A DNA stretch of 57,709 bases from Clostridia bacterium (lineage in GTDB: Bacteria > Bacillota > Clostridia > TANB77 > CAG-508): assembly GCA_022791835.1 (NCBI GenBank), contig JAAVZW010000010.1, positions 1-57,709 on the forward strand, written 5' to 3'. Below the pieces are notes generated by a model. The model did not search any database and was not told where the DNA came from. It saw only the letters and a list, made by a program, of their open reading frames with translations. Position 1 is the stretch's first letter. Each line of letters starts with the position of its first letter. This document shows, one piece after another, positions 28,058 to 38,916 of this stretch. Both the position numbers and the translations under genes were made by a program.

Positions 28058-28120
28058 AGTTTAGAAATTAGAAAATAGAAGTTAGAAGATTATAACTAAA
28101 AAAGATAGGAGGAATTTATA

Positions 28121-28402
28121 ATGGCAGATAGAAAACAAAATAATAGAAGAAACAACAGAAATAATGATGATGATTATAATCCAAAGTTTAGAAAACCTAG
28201 AAGAAAAGTATGCCCATTATGTGCAGACAAAAACTATAACTTAGATTATAAAAATCCAGAACAACTTAAAAAATTCATTAATGACAAAGGCAAAATTTTA
28301 CCAAGAAGAGCAACAGGTGCTTGTGCTAAGCATCAAAGGGATATAACACTAGCTGTAAAAAGATGCAGACATATTGCGATGTTACCTTATACACAAAATT
28401 AA
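28121..28402 (+). CDS. rpsR: 30S ribosomal protein S18
   Basis: A 93-residue protein with a basic N-terminus, then [19 protein letters not shown] CxxC pair is retained. [20 protein letters not shown] is the conserved RNA-binding segment. Last gene of rpsF-ssb-rpsR; a terminator follows. Confidence 0.96.
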   Translation: MADRKQNNRRNNRNNDDDYNPKFRKPRRKVCPLCADKNYNLDYKNPEQLKKFINDKGKILPRRATGACAKHQRDITLAVKRCRHIAMLPYTQN

Positions 28403-28430
28403 GTTTGGAGTTAAAAATAAGCATAAAAAA

Positions 28431-28468
28431 AGCCATAGAGGATTTTCTTCTGTGGTTCTATTTTTTTA
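28431..28468 (+). terminator. terminator between rpsR and the convergent regulator
   Basis: Stem AGCCATAGAGGA / TTCTGTGGTTCT (with G-U pairs), A-run before and T-run after, so it can serve both strands. Confidence 0.7.
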
Positions 28469-28470
28469 TA

Positions 28471-28707
28471 TTAACTTATCTTTTTATCTTCTTTAATTCT
28501 AGGATAAGGAGTTTGCTCATCTGTAAGTCCTAAAATATAATCTGTACTTGTACAAAAGAATTCCGCAAGCTTTCTTAAAGTATCTAAAGGAATATTTATT
28601 TTTTCTAACTCATATTTGCTATAATTTGTTTGGGATATATTTATTATTTTACAAAGTTCTCTTTGCTTTAAGTCTCTATCTTCTCGTAAATCTTTTAATC
28701 TAATCAT
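28471..28707 (-). CDS. XRE family helix-turn-helix regulator
   Basis: A 78-residue Cro/CI-type DNA-binding protein: IRLKDLREDRDLKQRELCKI, then ISQTNYSKYELEKINIPLDT (recognition helix region), then LRKLAEFFCTSTDYILGLTD. ATG follows GGAGG on the - strand. Target unknown. It contains GCG GAA, an out-of-frame CGG that is read normally. Confidence 0.88.
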   Translation of the reverse strand: MIRLKDLREDRDLKQRELCKIINISQTNYSKYELEKINIPLDTLRKLAEFFCTSTDYILGLTDEQTPYPRIKEDKKIS

Positions 28708-28802
28708 AAATAACCTCCATTTGTATAGATATTGTATAATAGGTAGAAAATATTTTTAGATAATTAGTTAAAATTTGACTGGCATTTTTTATATAGTAGG
28801 AA

Positions 28803-28826
28803 TTTTCACTACGTAAGTAGTGAAAA
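28803..28826. repeat. short perfect inverted repeat
   Basis: TTTTCACTAC-GTAA-GTAGTGAAAA in the gap between the XRE gene and the toxin-antitoxin pair. Possible hairpin or regulator site. The rest of the gap 28708-28954 shows nothing else I can name. Confidence 0.5.
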
Positions 28827-28954
28827 GCTCCGTACTAGATAATTATGGTGGGTGTTACAATTTCTTAATGATTTTATCATGTAGAAATTGTTAAGTCAGT
28901 TTTATAATAGTTGCATAATTTCACAAATTCTAACAAAAACTAATATAAATAGTA

Positions 28955-28983
28955 TTGACAATCGTAATACAACGTAGTACAAT
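28955..28983 (+). promoter_or_regulatory. promoter of the toxin-antitoxin pair
   Basis: TTGACA, 17 bases, TACAAT. The spacer holds GTAATACAACGTAGTAC, an imperfect inverted repeat suited to autoregulation by the ribbon-helix-helix antitoxin. Confidence 0.65.
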
Positions 28984-29007
28984 AATATACAGAAGGAGTT
29001 GATATAC

Positions 29008-29229
29008 ATGACTATTTCAGTAAGACTTAATGATGAAGATACAGAATTAATAAAAGCATATGCAGATATAAATAATATTTCTTTATCAGACTTAATAAGA
29101 ACAGCAGTATTAGAGAAAATAGAAAATGAATATGATTTAGAATGTTACCAAAAGGCTATTAAAGAACACAAAAAAAATCCTAAAACATATACACTAAAAC
29201 AAGTAAAAGAGGAGTTGGAACTAGAATGA
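29008..29229 (+). CDS. ribbon-helix-helix antitoxin (RelB/DinJ-like)
   Basis: A 73-residue protein. The N-terminal MTISVRLNDEDTELIKAYAD followed by INNISLSDLIRTAVLEKIEN is a ribbon-helix-helix DNA-binding unit. The C-terminal TYTLKQVKEELELE is the usual toxin-binding tail. ATG at 29008 follows AGAAGGAG; an in-frame TTG at 28999 lies too close to the ribosome site. The stop overlaps the toxin start by four bases. Confidence 0.88.
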   Translation: MTISVRLNDEDTELIKAYADINNISLSDLIRTAVLEKIENEYDLECYQKAIKEHKKNPKTYTLKQVKEELELE

Positions 29230-29495
29230 AATATAAAATCATCTTTACAGAGAGAGCAAAAAAGCAACTAAAAAAACTGGACAAACATATATCTGCATTA
29301 ATAATTGGATGGCTTGAAAAAAACATTGAAGGATGCGAAAATCCTAAAATACATGGTAAAGGGCTCGTAGAAAATAGGTCGGGAGAATGGAGATATAGAA
29401 TAGGAAATTATAGAATAATATGTGAAATACAAGAAGAAAAAGTCATTGTACTAGTATTAGATATTGGACATAGAAAGAATATATATGAGTTTTAA
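29226..29495 (+). CDS. RelE/ParE family toxin
   Basis: An 89-residue protein: MKYKIIFTERAKKQLKKLDK, NPKIHGKGL, then GEWRYRIGNYRIICEIQ and VLDIGHRKNIYEF. These are the conserved arginines and terminal IGHRxxIY of RelE-type ribosome-dependent mRNA interferases. Overlaps the antitoxin at ATGA. Confidence 0.92.
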   Translation: MKYKIIFTERAKKQLKKLDKHISALIIGWLEKNIEGCENPKIHGKGLVENRSGEWRYRIGNYRIICEIQEEKVIVLVLDIGHRKNIYEF

Positions 29496-29703
29496 ACTAA
29501 AATTTTTTTGATACATATATAAAGTTATTATCAAATTATTTACAATCTTATTTACTTTTGAAAATTAAATTATAGATTTCTAATTTCAAAAACTTGGACA
29601 AATAATGTTTCTAATTAAAAAAATTCTGCTTGATTTTTAAAAATAAGTGATATAAAATTATAAAGATGGAAAAAGAAGAAGTAAAAACGGAGGATGAAAT
29701 GTA

Positions 29704-32700
29704 ATGGCAGAAGGAACAAAATTAGTTAGACAAGTGTTTAAAGACTATGATGCTAGAGGGAGTATTTTGGACTGTGAGATTACAAATGTTAGCATGTTTA
29801 AAAAATCTGACAAACTTGTGATTGATCTTAAGTCTAATTCTAAAATACAAGTTGGAGAAAAGCTTGGATTTCAATATTATTTAAAATCTAGATTTAGAGT
29901 AGGAAATGTGCAGATTAATATAGAAGAAAGTGTAGAAGAAAAGAAAAAAACTTCTAAAAAAGAAGATAAAATCGAAGAAGAAACCCCTATTATAATAGGT
30001 AATAAAAAAGCAAAAATAAATGATAAAGTTATTAAAGTTAAAGACGTTAATATGGATAGCGGTAGAGTTGCCATATGTGGAAAAATTATCAAACAAGAGC
30101 TTAAAGGACTTAAATCAGGTAATTTCCTTTTAATGATAAATGTATTTGATGGAAGCTGTACTATCACTTGTAAATCTTTTATTAATGCTGAGGATAAAGA
30201 TAGAGTTATGGAGAGAATTAACAGTACTCCAAGAGTAACAGTTACAGGAGATGCACAGTTTGACCCATTTGCAAAAGAAGTTGTTATCATGGCAAAAAAT
30301 GTAATTGAAGCTCCTGCCAAAGCTGAAAATGGTAGGAAGGATTATAGTGATGTAAAAAGAGTTGAACTTCATATGCATACACAAATGAGTCAAATGGATG
30401 GTGTAACACCTGTTGAGGATTTAATAAATCGTGCTAGAAGTTGGGGAATGAAATCTATTGCTATTACTGACCATGGAGTTGTACAAGCATTTCCAGCAGC
30501 AAATCATGTGGTAGAAGACAATAATGAAGATATAAAAGTTATCTATGGAGTAGAAGCATACCTAGTACCAGATGGACAAACTAGTGTATACAATAGTAAA
30601 AATCAAGATATAGATACAGAATACTGCGTGTTAGATATAGAAACAACAGGATTGTCATATAGAACAGAAAAAATTACAGAATTTGGTGCAATTAAAATAA
30701 AAAATGGAGAAATTATAGATACTTTCGAATGTTTTGTAAACCCAGAAAAACCAATTCCTTACGAAGTTATAAAAGTAACACATATAACAGATGATATGGT
30801 AAGAGATGCAGAAACAATAGAACAAGTACTTCCAAAATTTCTCGATTTTATAGGAGATAGTGTACTTGTTGCACATAATGCTAACTTTGATATAGGATTT
30901 ATTAGACATTTTGCAGAACTTCAAGGTAGAAAACTTGAAAATACATATATAGATACACTATCACTTGCAAGAGATATGTTCCCAGATTACAAGAAATTTA
31001 AATTAGGAGTTATAGCAGATAATTTGGGAATAAGAGTAGATGTTGCACATAGAGCTTTAGATGATGTTAAAACATTAGTTAAGGTTTTTGAAGTTATGAT
31101 TAGAAATCTAAAAGAAAAAGGAGCAAAAACAGTAAATGACTTTGAAAATTTATATAAAGATAATCTAAATTTAAAACATTTGTCAACATATCATGCGGTG
31201 ATTTTGACAAAAAATTATACAGGTTTAAGAAACCTATATAAGCTAATATCATTTTCACATTTAGATTATTTCTATAAGAAGCCTAAAATACCAAAGAGTC
31301 TATACAAGAAATACAGCGAAGGCTTAATAATAGGTAGTGCATGTGACCAAGGAGAACTTTATAGATCAATTTTAGAAGGATTATCAGAAGAAAGAATAGA
31401 AGAAATTGCATCTTTTTATGATTATTTAGAAATCCAGCCACTTGGTAATAATGAATATATGGTAAGAGAGGGAACTATTGAAAATAGAGATGGGCTAATA
31501 GAGATAAATAGAAAAATAGTGGCTCTTGGGGAGAAACTAAATAAGCCAGTTGTTGCAACTTGCGATGTGCATTTCATGGATCCACAAGATGAAATATATA
31601 GAAGAATATTAATGGCTGGTCAAGGGTATGATGATGCAGATATGCAAGCACCATTATTTTTACGTACAACAGAAGAAATGCTACATGAATTCGCATATCT
31701 AGGAAAAGAAAAAGCATATGAGGTAGTAGTTACAAATACAAATTTAATTGCAGATATGTGTGAACAAATAAGTCCTATTTCAAAAGAGAAATGTCCTCCA
31801 TATATTGAAGGATGTGAAAAAACTATTGAAGATATCGCAATGAATAGAGCAAAAGAATTATATGGAGAAGAGCTTCCAGAGATAGTAGATGTAAGACTTA
31901 AAAAGGAACTAGATTCTATTATAAAAAATGGATTTTCAGTTATGTACATCATAGCTCAAAAACTTGTATGGAAGTCAAATGAAGATGGATATTTAGTAGG
32001 CTCAAGAGGTTCAGTTCGGTTCTTCCTTGGTTGCATATATGACAGGAATTACAGAAGTAAATGCTTTAAAACCACATTATAGATGCCCAAAATGTAAATA
32101 TTCAGATTTTTCAGACCATGGAGTAAAAAATGGATTTGACTTGCCAGATGCTGTATGTCCAAAATGTGGAGAAAAATTAGTAAAAGATGGAGTAGATATA
32201 CCATTTGAGACTTTCTTGGGATTTAATGGTGACAAAGAACCAGATATAGACTTAAATTTTTCAGGAGAATATCAAACAAAAGCACATAAATATGCAGAAG
32301 TAATACTTGGAAAAGGTACTACATTTAAAGCAGGTACAATTGGTACAATAGCAGAAAAGACAGCTTTTGGATATGTAAGAAAGTATTTTGAAGAAAGAAA
32401 TGTACACATGAGTTCTGCTGAAATAGAGAGACTTGCAGGAGGATGTGTAGGAGTAAAAAGAACTACACGGTCAACATCCAGGAGGAGTTATAGTCGTACC
32501 AACAGGACATGAAATATATGAGTTTTGCCCAGTACAGCACCCAGCAGATGACCCAAATTCAGATATAATAACAACACATTTCGATTATCACTCAATAGAT
32601 AAGAACTTACTCAAATTTGATATGCTAGGACACGATGACCCTACTGTAATAAGAATGCTACAAGACTTAACAGGAGTAGACCCAAAGACCATACCTCTTG

Positions 32701-33677
32701 ATGACAAAGAAACAATGAAGATATTTTCTTCAACAGAATCTCTAGGATTGAGACCAGACCAAATTGATTCAAAAGTTGGCACATTTGGAGTACCTGAATT
32801 TGGTACAAGGTTTGTCAGAGAAATGTTAGTAGAAACATTACCAAAAACTTTTGAAGAATTAGTTAGAATATCAGGACTTTCACATGGTACAGATGTATGG
32901 ACGAATAATGCTCAAGAATTAGTAAAATCAGGCACAGTAACACTTTCTGAAGCAATATGTACAAGAGATGATATAATGACTTATCTAATAAGTAAGGGAT
33001 TACCATCTCAAAATTCGTTTAAAATTATGGAATCAGTTCGTAAAGGTAAAGGATTAAAAGAAGATCAAGAAAACCTTATGAGAGAAAATGAAGTGCCTGA
33101 TTGGTATATAGATTCATGTAAAAAAATAAAGTATATGTTCCCAAAAGCACATGCTGTTGCATATGTTACAATGGCATTTCGTATAGCTTGGTTTAAGGTA
33201 CATATTCCACTTGCATATTATTGTGCATTTTTCTCAATTAGAGCAGCTGATGAGTTTGACAGTGAAATAATGATTTCAGGAAAAAGTAAGGTAAAAGAGA
33301 AAATGGCAGAAATAAAAAATATGGGATATGAAGCTTCTAAAAAAGACGAGAGCATGTATCCTGTATTAGAAATAGTATTAGAAATGTATGAACGTGGTTT
33401 TAACTTCCTTCCAATAGATTTGTATAAATCAGATGCACTAAAGTTTAAAATAGAAGATGGAGCAATAAGGCCACCATTAAATAGTATTGCAGGAATGGGA
33501 CAAATTGCTGCAACAAGTATACAAGAAGCTAGAGAAAATGGAGAGTTTATTTCTAAACAAGATATTAAAAAAAGAGCAAAAGTTGGAGATGCGACTATTG
33601 CACTTTTAGAAAAATTTGGTTGTGTAGAAGGAATGAGCGAGACTAACCAGATTAGCTTATTTGATGCTATGTTTTAA
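29704..33677 (+). CDS. polC: DNA polymerase III PolC (two +1 frameshifts)
   Basis: Main replicative polymerase of low-GC Gram-positives, 1323 residues across the shifts. OB domain (about 110-200), PHP domain start [15 protein letters not shown], inserted DEDDh proofreading exonuclease ([28 protein letters not shown]). Polymerase: GSRGSV then the extra C at 32017, then [15 protein letters not shown]; zinc finger [14 protein letters not shown]; catalytic [16 protein letters not shown], extra C at 32468, [11 protein letters not shown]. Both glycines are in the family's most conserved motifs. The N-terminal domain is short. ATG 29704 follows GGAGG. Confidence 0.97.
32017..32020 (+). other. CGG +1 frameshift site 14 (polC)
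   Basis: GTT-C-GGT-TCT. Restores [15 protein letters not shown], an essentially invariant PolC palm motif. Confidence 0.97.
32468..32471 (+). other. CGG +1 frameshift site 15 (polC)
   Basis: ACA-C-GGT-CAA. Restores [15 protein letters not shown], a near-invariant PolC motif. Confidence 0.97.
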
Positions 33678-33692
33678 TAAGGAGGATAGAAG

Positions 33693-33989
33693 ATGAGTTT
33701 TAACACATTTACACAAATAATTCCGCTTAAATATATTATAATATATGTGATAGGTATAAATATTATAGGATTTTTTGCAATGCTAATAGATAAGCAAAAG
33801 GCTAAAAGAGGAAGTTGGAGAATTCCAGAAAAAACACTTTTTACAATAACATTATTAGGAGGCGGAATAGGTACAATTGCTGGAATGTACCTATTCAGAC
33901 ACAAAACTAAAAAACTATACTTTACAATAGGTTTTCCAGTAATACTTATTTCTGAAACTGCTTTAATAGTATATTGGATAGTAGCTTGA
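33693..33989 (+). CDS. DUF1294 membrane protein
   Basis: A 98-residue protein with helices at about 10-30 and 75-97 and the DUF1294 signature DKQKAKRGSWRIPEKTL, LLGGGIGTIAGM and FRHKTKKLYF. Function of the family is unknown. AAGGAGGATAG precedes the ATG, and it lies 15 bases after polC. Confidence 0.9.
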   Translation: MSFNTFTQIIPLKYIIIYVIGINIIGFFAMLIDKQKAKRGSWRIPEKTLFTITLLGGGIGTIAGMYLFRHKTKKLYFTIGFPVILISETALIVYWIVA

Positions 33990-34059
33990 ATTTGTATTAC
34001 AAAATATACATTAATTCCAAAATGCAGACCTATAAACACATAATTTAAAAGAAGCTTTT

Positions 34060-34097
34060 AACTAGCAATCGACCAAATTGGCAATTGCTAGTTTTTA
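34060..34097 (+). terminator. Rho-independent terminator after polC-DUF1294
   Basis: Stem AACTAGCAAT / ATTGCTAGTT, then TTTTATTTT. Confidence 0.85.
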
Positions 34098-34241
34098 TTT
34101 TGAAATGGCACATCTAGAGATATTGATACAAACATATGTATTGATTGCCATAATATATTTCTAAATAAAATAACAAATTCACATAACTGAAAAAATTATA
34201 TCAACTTTACAAAAAATAAACTTTGAAACCGAGTAAAATAG

Positions 34242-34284
34242 TTATTCACAAAGTTATCCACATTTTCAGAAAATGTGTGGATAA
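34242..34284. promoter_or_regulatory. cluster of three DnaA boxes
   Basis: TTATTCACA (34242-34250), TTATCCACA (34254-34262, perfect consensus) and the inverted TGTGGATAA (34276-34284, perfect consensus), in a ~390-bp AT-rich non-coding gap between the terminator and the rhodanese gene. Genes on both sides run the same way, so this is more likely a DnaA-binding or titration cluster than the replication origin. The rest of 34098-34486 shows nothing else I can name. Confidence 0.7.
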
Positions 34285-34486
34285 AGTCATAATGTAAACC
34301 AAAAAATCGACAAATATTTTACATAACTAACACAAAAGTAATAAATCTGAAAATTAATCGTAATATTCTTGTAACAAACAATGCACATTTGCAAAACAAT
34401 TGTAATAAAACACATGGTTTTGATGTGGACAAATGGGGACAAAAAATCATATATTATTAATAGATTTTGAAGTAGGAGGTAGAGCG

Positions 34487-34834
34487 ATGAAACTAAAGAA
34501 ATTAATCAAAAGACTGAAACGAAAAACTAGAAATATAAGCAGTATTAGAGAAGTAAACTACGATACTTTAATGCTAATGCTAAGAAATAATTCAAGTATA
34601 TTATTAATTGATGTAAGAAGTCCACAAGAATATGCAGAAAATAGAATAAATTCCGCAATAAATATTCCAGAATATGAAATAAACAGCAAAATAATAAGAA
34701 AAATCCCAAATAAAAACACACCAATTATACTATACTGTCAAAGTGGAATAAGAAGCACCAAGTCTTACAAAAACTTAGAAAAGTTAGGATATACAAATCT
34801 ATACAATTTAAAGGGAGGATTAGATGAAATCTAA
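34487..34834 (+). CDS. rhodanese-like sulfurtransferase
   Basis: A 115-residue single rhodanese domain: ILLIDVRSPQEYAENRINSA, then the active-site loop ILYCQSGIRSTKSYKNL with catalytic Cys, and GYTNLYNLKGGLDEI at the end. A basic N-terminal stretch of about 20 residues precedes it. ATG at 34487 follows GTAGGAGGTAGAGCG. An upstream GTG/ATG extension to 34433 lacks a ribosome site. Confidence 0.93.
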   Translation: MKLKKLIKRLKRKTRNISSIREVNYDTLMLMLRNNSSILLIDVRSPQEYAENRINSAINIPEYEINSKIIRKIPNKNTPIILYCQSGIRSTKSYKNLEKLGYTNLYNLKGGLDEI

Positions 34835-34953
34835 AATAATATAAAAATTTTGCATTTACTATGGACTTTTGTTTTAAATTATTATAAAATTGTTAAAGAT
34901 GTAGATAAAGTAAATAAATTATTTCTAATTACCTGAACTATATGGAGGAAGGA

Positions 34954-35964
34954 ATGAAGAAAAAAAAGAAGAAAAAAATTAACAAAAAGAAATTTTTATC
35001 AAGAATTGCTCTTTTAGTGGGAATACTAGTTTTTATAATAATTCTTATAACAAATACAGGCAAAAAGCAAAAGCAAAAATATGATATATCAGTAATATAT
35101 AACAATAAAAATATTACAAATGAATTAATAAATGCACCATATATCAATAAAGACAAAGTATTATACCTATCAATAGAAGACACAAGAAAAATTTTTGATA
35201 AGAATATATACTATGAAGAAAGTACAAGAAAAATAATCACAACATATGGTACAAAAGTTGCAGCTATTGATGTAGTAAATAATAATATTGAGTTAAATTC
35301 AGCAATGCTAATTCTAGATAATGGAGTACTATACTATGGAAATACCTATTATATACCAATCTCAGAATTAACAAATGTATATAACATAGAAGCTACAACA
35401 GAAGAAAAATCCTCATTAATCTCATCTTTGTATGAAGAAAAAATAATAGTTAAAACAACAAAGAAAGTTTCGCTAAAAGAAAAACCAGGAGGCTTTGGAG
35501 GAAAACTAAAAAAGATAGAACCAGATGAAGAACTTATCTATTTGGAAGACGCAGAGAAAAAAGACTGGTACAAAGTTCTAACATATGACGGAATAGAAGG
35601 ATATATAAAGAAAAAAGACGTTACAGAAAAAGAGAGCCAAAGAACAAAAATGGAAGATATAGATTTTACGACGAATACGCCAGATATATCAAACGCAGTA
35701 GAAATAAACAAAGAAAAGTTAACACCAGAAAATTTACAAAACTTCTCACAACGAAAAATGATAGTAGAACAAGCAATAAGTGATATAATATCACAATCTA
35801 AGCACACAGTAATACTAAATTTACAAGAAGTAGTAGTAGAAACAAACAAAATGGAAAGATTAGTCATAGAACTAATGGCAAGACTTAAGGAAATAGGAGC
35901 AAGTGTTGCAATAACAAATAATAACATTATAAGTAGTGAATTTTTGTTAGAAAACAATATATAG
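34954..35964 (+). CDS. membrane-anchored protein with amine-oxidase-N-like and SH3-like domains
   Basis: A 336-residue protein. A very Lys-rich cytoplasmic N-terminus, then a helix (LSRIALLVGILVFIIILI), then an outside part with a copper-amine-oxidase-N-like fold (VLYLSIEDTRKIFDKNIYYE, YYIPISELTNVYNIEA) and an SH3-like segment (VSLKEKPGGFGG, WYKVLTYDGIEGYIKKKDV). This suggests cell-wall or peptidoglycan binding. It is 11 bases before mltG, and the pair may act together in wall synthesis. The start with GGAGGAAGG is preferred over 34942. Confidence 0.68.
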   Translation: MKKKKKKKINKKKFLSRIALLVGILVFIIILITNTGKKQKQKYDISVIYNNKNITNELINAPYINKDKVLYLSIEDTRKIFDKNIYYEESTRKIITTYGTKVAAIDVVNNNIELNSAMLILDNGVLYYGNTYYIPISELTNVYNIEATTEEKSSLISSLYEEKIIVKTTKKVSLKEKPGGFGGKLKKIEPDEELIYLEDAEKKDWYKVLTYDGIEGYIKKKDVTEKESQRTKMEDIDFTTNTPDISNAVEINKEKLTPENLQNFSQRKMIVEQAISDIISQSKHTVILNLQEVVVETNKMERLVIELMARLKEIGASVAITNNNIISSEFLLENNI

Positions 35965-35975
35965 GAGGAATACAA

Positions 35976-37107
35976 ATGAGAGAAGGAGCAAGAAGAGCAA
36001 AATCAAAACACGCAGAAGATGGAAAAAAATCAGGAGGATTTTTAAAATTTTTAATATTTGCAATAATATTCATAATAATAGTAGCAATTTCGACTTTTGT
36101 GTGGTATAATATTTCTTTATCAGGAACAGGGACAAGCGAAGAACAAGTTAGTTTTGAAATAGGTCTTGGTTCAGGAACGAGTAAAATAGCTGATATATTA
36201 AAAGAAAAAGGAGTAATCAGAAGTACAACAGCTTTTAAACTTTATGTGAAACTTAATAATATATCAAATTTCCAAGCAGGAAATTACACAATAACTAAAG
36301 ATATGGGAGTCCCAGAAATAGCAAATGCACTTCAAAATGGAATTCTATTCAAAGACACAGGATATAATATAACGTTTGTAGAAGGAAGAACATTTCCTTA
36401 TATAGCAAAAACAATAGCATCTAATACCAGCAATGAAGAGCAAGATGTATATGATGTTTTAAAAGATGAAGAGTATATAGATAGCTTAATTGAAAAGTAT
36501 TGGTTTATAACAGATGAGATAAAAAATCAAAATATATACTATGCATTAGAAGGATATCTATTCCCTGACACATATACTTTTGAGGAAAAAGATATAGATG
36601 TAAAAGATATATTTGAAAGAATGCTAGACCAAATGGATAAAGTGCTTACTAAGTATAAATCAGATATTCAAAAAAGTAAACATACAGTACATGAAATATT
36701 ATCTATGGCGGCTATTGTAGAAAATGAAGCAATATTTGATAGAGACAGAAAAGACGTAGCAAGTGTACTATATAATAGAATAGATGCAAATATGTCTTTA
36801 GGATGTGATGTCACAACATACTATGCATTTAAAATAGAATTAGGTTCAAGAGACTTAAATAAATCAGAAATAAACACATACAACCCATATAATACTCGTG
36901 GACCTAATATGGCAGGTAAAATACCAGTAGGACCAATATCATCAATAAGTAAAGAATCAATAGAAGCTGCTATAAAACCAAATAATACAAATTATTTATT
37001 CTTTGTAGCAGATGCATCACGGAAATGTGTACTTTACAAAAACAAATGAAGAGCATCAAGCCAAAGTTGATGAGTTAAAGGCATCAGGTGCTTGGTACCA
37101 ATTTTAA
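35976..37107 (+). CDS. mltG: endolytic transglycosylase MltG (one +1 frameshift)
   Basis: Membrane-bound YceG/MltG glycan-cleaving enzyme of septal and sidewall synthesis, 376 residues across the shift. Helix at about 23-44, LysM-like part (IADILKEKGVIRSTTAFKLY), catalytic domain with MAAIVENEAIFDRDR (catalytic Glu) and YNTRGPNMAGKIPVGPIS. The extra C at 37020 lies between FFVADAS and GNVYFTKTNEEHQAKV, the family's SGxHxFxxTxxEH segment. Only the shifted frame has the normal C-terminus. ATG follows AGGAGGAAT. Confidence 0.94.
37020..37023 (+). other. CGG +1 frameshift site 16 (mltG)
   Basis: TCA-C-GGA-AAT. Joins FVADAS to GNVYFTKTNEEHQ, the conserved C-terminal motif. Confidence 0.95.
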
Positions 37108-37135
37108 CTAAATTTTCATATAAAAAGGGGGGCAT

Positions 37136-38908
37136 ATGCAAATGAATGCATATAGAACACATAATTGTGGAGAAATTAGGAAAGAGGACGTAGGAAGTAA
37201 AGTAAAACTTGCAGGTTGGATACAAGTAATTAGAGACCTAGGAGGTTTGGTTTTTGTAGACTTAAGAGACCAATATGGAATAACACAAACTGTAATATCT
37301 GGTACTGGAGAATTAGTAGATACAGTATCACATATACCAACAGAATCTACAGTATCAATAGAAGGAACAGTAAAACTTAGAGATGAAGAAACAATAAATA
37401 AAAACATGCCAACAGGAGAAGTAGAAGTTATAATAGAAAATATAGAAGTTCTTGGAAAAAGAACTAAAAATCTACCATTTGAAGTAAATTCAGATGTAGA
37501 TATAAGAGAAGATTTAAGACTTCAATATAGATTTTTAGATTTAAGAAATGAGAAACTTAAAAATAATATATTATTAAGAGCAAAAGTAATTCAATTTATT
37601 AGAGAGCAAATGATTAAAAGAGGATTTACAGAAGTACAAACACCTATACTTACAAGTTCTTCACCAGAAGGAGCACGTGATTACTTAGTACCAAGTAGAG
37701 TACACCCAGGAAAGTTTTATGCATTACCACAAGCACCACAACAATTTAAACAATTACTTATGGTATCAGGGATAGATAGATATTTCCAAATAGCACCATG
37801 CTTTAGAGATGAGGATGCTAGAGCAGATAGAGCACCAGGAGAATTCTATCAATTAGATATGGAAATGGCATTTGCAACACAAGAAGACGTATTTGAAGTT
37901 ATGGAAAAGGTTATGTATGATGTATTTACAAACTTCTCAGAAAAAAAAGTAGCAGAATATCCATTCCCAAGAATAACATATAAAGATGCTATTCTTAAAT
38001 ATGGCTCAGACAAACCAGATTTAAGAAACCCACTAATTATTCAAGATGTAACTGAATTGTTCCAAAATATAGAATTTAATGCTTTCAAAGGAAAAACAGT
38101 AAGAGTAATATGTACACCAGATATATCAAAAGAGCCTAGAAAATTCTTTGATGATATGGTAGATTTTGCAACATCAGAATGTGGCTCAAAAGGTCTAGCT
38201 TGGCTTAAAGTACATGAAGATTATACATTGCAAGGGCCAATTGCAAAATTCATAGATGAAGCACATACAAAAGAATTAATAGAAAAAACAGGGCTAAAAC
38301 CAAATGAAGCAATTTTCTTCGTAGCGGATAAAGAAGAGGTAGCAGCAAAAATAGCAGGAGAAGTTAGAAAAGAGTTAGGACTAAGACTAGGATTGATAGA
38401 TGAAAACACATTCAAATTTTGCTGGATAGTAGATTTTCCAATGTATGAATTATCAGATGAAGGAAAAATAGAATTTTGTCATAATCCATTCTCAATGCCA
38501 CAAGGTGGAATAGATGCATTAGAAAATAAAGATCCATTAGAGATACTTGCATATCAATATGACATAGTATGTAATGGTATAGAACTATCTTCTGGAGCAG
38601 TTAGAAACCATGACCCAGAACTTATGGTAAAAGCCTTTGCGATTGCAGGATATTCAAAAGAAGTAATAGAAGAAAAGTTTAGAGCACTATTTAATGCATT
38701 CCAATATGGAGCTCCACCACATGCAGGAATAGCCCCTGGAATAGATAGAATGATAATGCTTCTTACAAACGAAACTAATATAAGAGGAGTTATTGCTTTC
38801 CCAATGAACAGCAAGGCTCAAGATTTACTAATGGGATCACCTGGAACAGTTACAGAAGAACAACTAAGAGATGTTCATATAAAACTAGATATTAAGAAAA
38901 AAGAATAA
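37136..38908 (+). CDS. aspS: aspartyl-tRNA synthetase
   Basis: Class IIb synthetase of 590 residues, the bacterial AspRS length with the GAD insertion domain (about 290-410). N-terminal OB fold (GGLVFVDLRDQYGITQTV), motif 2 FRDEDARADRAPGEFYQLD and motif 3 GIAPGIDRMIML. ATG at 37136 follows AAAAGGGGGG; a second ATG two codons on is possible. No zero-frame CGG in 590 codons, so this large essential gene gives no sign of CGG being used as Arg. Confidence 0.97.
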   Translation: MQMNAYRTHNCGEIRKEDVGSKVKLAGWIQVIRDLGGLVFVDLRDQYGITQTVISGTGELVDTVSHIPTESTVSIEGTVKLRDEETINKNMPTGEVEVIIENIEVLGKRTKNLPFEVNSDVDIREDLRLQYRFLDLRNEKLKNNILLRAKVIQFIREQMIKRGFTEVQTPILTSSSPEGARDYLVPSRVHPGKFYALPQAPQQFKQLLMVSGIDRYFQIAPCFRDEDARADRAPGEFYQLDMEMAFATQEDVFEVMEKVMYDVFTNFSEKKVAEYPFPRITYKDAILKYGSDKPDLRNPLIIQDVTELFQNIEFNAFKGKTVRVICTPDISKEPRKFFDDMVDFATSECGSKGLAWLKVHEDYTLQGPIAKFIDEAHTKELIEKTGLKPNEAIFFVADKEEVAAKIAGEVRKELGLRLGLIDENTFKFCWIVDFPMYELSDEGKIEFCHNPFSMPQGGIDALENKDPLEILAYQYDIVCNGIELSSGAVRNHDPELMVKAFAIAGYSKEVIEEKFRALFNAFQYGAPPHAGIAPGIDRMIMLLTNETNIRGVIAFPMNSKAQDLLMGSPGTVTEEQLRDVHIKLDIKKKE

Positions 38909-38916
38909 GAATATAG

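Noticed and set aside
34242..34284. Replication origin
   Set aside because: DnaA boxes are present, but no dnaA/dnaN/rpmH neighbourhood and no change in gene direction.
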